NCBI GenBank assembly: GCA_902766815.1
Contig: CACXEZ010000146.1
Coordinates: 1-6,438, forward strand
Length of the DNA: 6,438 bases
Source of the DNA: an uncultured Erysipelotrichaceae bacterium
GTDB taxonomy: Bacteria; Bacillota_I; Bacilli_A; RF39; UBA660
Direction: 5' to 3'
The notes under the pieces were generated by a model. That model ran no database searches. It had not been told where the DNA came from and saw nothing but the letters and a program-made list of their open reading frames with translations. This document shows, piece after piece, positions 5,690-6,438 of the stretch. Numbering within the stretch: the first letter of the stretch is position 1; every line of letters starts with the position of its first letter. The position numbers were made by a program, and so were the translations under genes.

Positions 5690-5710
5690 AAAAAAGACTA
5701 TTAAATAGTC
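5690..5710 (-). terminator. Terminator overlapping the frr stop codon
   Basis: Read on the minus strand, GACTAT (5710-5705), loop TTA and ATAGTC (5701-5696) form a 6-bp stem followed by six T (5695-5690). The frr TAA stop is formed by the loop and stem. The stem is short, so some read-through into ruvB is possible. Confidence 0.55.
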
Positions 5711-6249
5711 ATTAATTCATCAGTTTTTTGAGCTAACTTTTCTTCTATTTCCTTATTGTATTTATGAATCAATTCCTGTACCTCTTCATTAGCTCTTTTC
5801 TCTGTATCTTCCGGAAAATTTTCCTTCTTAATATTATTATTGGTATCTTGCCTAATATTTCTTAAAGCAATCTTACCATCCTCAGCAATTTGTTTTACTT
5901 GCTTAACTAATTCTTTTCTTCTATCCTCTGTTAAAGCTGGAATAACTATAAAAATAACCTCTCCATTATTATTAGGAGTAACTCCAAGATTAGCTTCAAA
6001 AATAGCTTTCTCTATACTACCTAAAGTGCTCTTATCAAAAGGTTTAATAGATAATTGTCTAGCTTCTGGTACAGAAATATTAGCAAGTTGTTTCAAAGGA
6101 GTTGGTGTCCCATAATACTCCACGTTAACACCATCCAACATGGTAGGATTAGCTCTTCCAGCTCTCACATTCAAAAACCGCCTTTCCATATTACTGATAG
6201 CTTCATCCATTTTTGTTTCACATTCTAATAGTATTTCTTCATAGTTCAT
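5701..6249 (-). CDS. frr: Ribosome recycling factor (RRF)
   Basis: RRF acts with EF-G to split the post-termination ribosome so that subunits, mRNA and tRNA can be reused. The 182-residue length is normal (about 185). Both domains are visible: a helical domain I with NVRAGRANPTMLDGVNVEYY (27-46), and the domain II beta region YGTPTPLKQLANISVPEARQ (46-65), LSIKPFDKSTLGSIEKAI (66-83) and GVTPNNNGEVI (89-99). After these comes the returning helix with PALTEDRRKELVKQVK (104-119) and ALRNIRQD (128-135). Residue 100 is Phe where most RRFs have Arg (the Arg of the E. coli segment GSDIRVPLPPLTEERR); the codon is TTT. The start has AAGAAGGA about 11 nt upstream, a slightly long spacing. frr often follows pyrH, but here a leader with its own promoter precedes it. 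Confidence 0.97.
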   Translation of the reverse strand: MNYEEILLECETKMDEAISNMERRFLNVRAGRANPTMLDGVNVEYYGTPTPLKQLANISVPEARQLSIKPFDKSTLGSIEKAIFEANLGVTPNNNGEVIFIVIPALTEDRRKELVKQVKQIAEDGKIALRNIRQDTNNNIKKENFPEDTEKRANEEVQELIHKYNKEIEEKLAQKTDELMTI

Positions 6250-6396
6250 TTTATTTTGATTCCTTCTTTCCTTAGATAAAATAATTCTATCATGAATTTT
6301 CTTAAATGAAAAGTATTTTCGAAAATCTTAACAGCATTTTCTCGAAAAATTTGTTACTATTCACGGCCTAGATAGAGATTAAGTCTCTATCTTTTT
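6250..6396 (-). promoter_or_regulatory. Structured leader of frr
   Basis: From the predicted start near 6396 the transcript has a leader of about 147 nt. At its very 5' end is a perfect 9-bp hairpin (arms 6392-6384 and 6378-6370, 5-nt loop). Further on are the perfect 12-bp palindrome ATTTTCGAAAAT (6315-6326) and the related ATTTTC-TC-GAAAA (6336-6347). In RNA the related arms can pair with one another in more than one way: each can fold alone, or GAAAAT (6341-6336) can pair with ATTTTC (6326-6321). No T tract follows these folds, so any control would act on translation or stability rather than by simple attenuation. I recognise no known riboswitch or T-box motif. Confidence 0.4.
6370..6396 (+). 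terminator. Perfect 9-bp hairpin with plus-strand T tract
   Basis: AGATAGAGA (6370-6378), loop TTAAG and TCTCTATCT (6384-6392) are followed by TTTT at 6393-6396 on the plus strand, the layout of an intrinsic terminator. No plus-strand gene is visible before it, so it would end only antisense or read-through transcription from the frr region. The alternative is that it functions as the 5' hairpin of the frr leader on the minus strand. Confidence 0.4.
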
Positions 6397-6402
6397 ACTT
6401 TT

Positions 6403-6430
6403 ATTATAAACTATATTTCTTTAAAAGTAA
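6403..6430 (-). promoter_or_regulatory. Possible promoter of frr
   Basis: Read on the minus strand, a perfect TATAAT lies at 6408-6403. The upstream box is weak: TTACTT at 6430-6425 with a 16-nt spacer, or CTTACT with 17 nt. The start would fall near 6396. Confidence 0.45.
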
Positions 6431-6438
6431 GGTCTATC

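Noticed and set aside
5840..6115. Plus-strand 91-codon frame opposite frr
   Set aside because: It lies entirely antisense to a certain RRF gene, has no ribosome binding site and no recognisable protein features.
6250..6438. T-box or known riboswitch upstream of frr
   Set aside because: No T-box core sequence or other motif I know is present.
1..6438. CRISPR array, insertion sequence or complete defence system
   Set aside because: There are no regularly spaced repeats, transposase or cas genes; the only defence-like trace is the DUF1016 fragment.

Overview
The window is strongly AT-rich. Its proteins are rich in Lys, Asn and Ile, its ribosome binding sites are of the AGGAGG or AGGTG type, and the tRNA encodes its own CCA end. 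The gene families (YetF/DUF421, a TIGR04086-like membrane protein, DegV, RuvB, RRF) fit a low-GC Bacillota chromosome of the Clostridia, Bacilli or Erysipelotrichia kind. Intact genes encode Trp with TGG, so the standard code is assumed. I cannot name a species.

Layout from left to right. Positions 1-186 hold no gene that I can support, only two hairpins that read as plus-strand terminators. A YetF/DUF421 membrane protein (minus) and a small four-helix membrane protein (plus) diverge from a 72-bp gap. Next comes an elongator tRNA-Met with its own promoter, which sits inside a near-concentric inverted repeat, and its own terminator. About 1 kb downstream of the tRNA (1461-2480) has no intact gene. 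It is decayed DNA: a plus-strand fragment resembling the DUF1016/YhcG N-terminal domain, with a TAG where a conserved Trp is expected, and two broken minus-strand reading frames that still end at a good intrinsic terminator.

The right half is mostly housekeeping. A degV-family gene (fatty-acid-binding FakB type) is followed by a convergent 55-codon gene with its own promoter, ribosome binding site and terminator. A 274-codon plus-strand gene that I do not recognise converges on ruvB (minus), and the two share a bidirectional terminator. Upstream of ruvB on the same strand is frr (ribosome recycling factor). frr has its own terminator overlapping the stop codon and a leader of about 147 nt with several hairpins, including a perfect 9-bp one at the predicted 5' end. 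ruvA is not next to ruvB, and pyrH is not visible upstream of frr.

The genes do not form one pathway. Each appears to be a short transcription unit with its own promoter and terminator. I see no coherent new defence or mobile system here. The points most worth a second look are the decayed DNA behind the tRNA, the structured frr leader, the unrecognised 274-codon gene, and an unusual residue in RRF.
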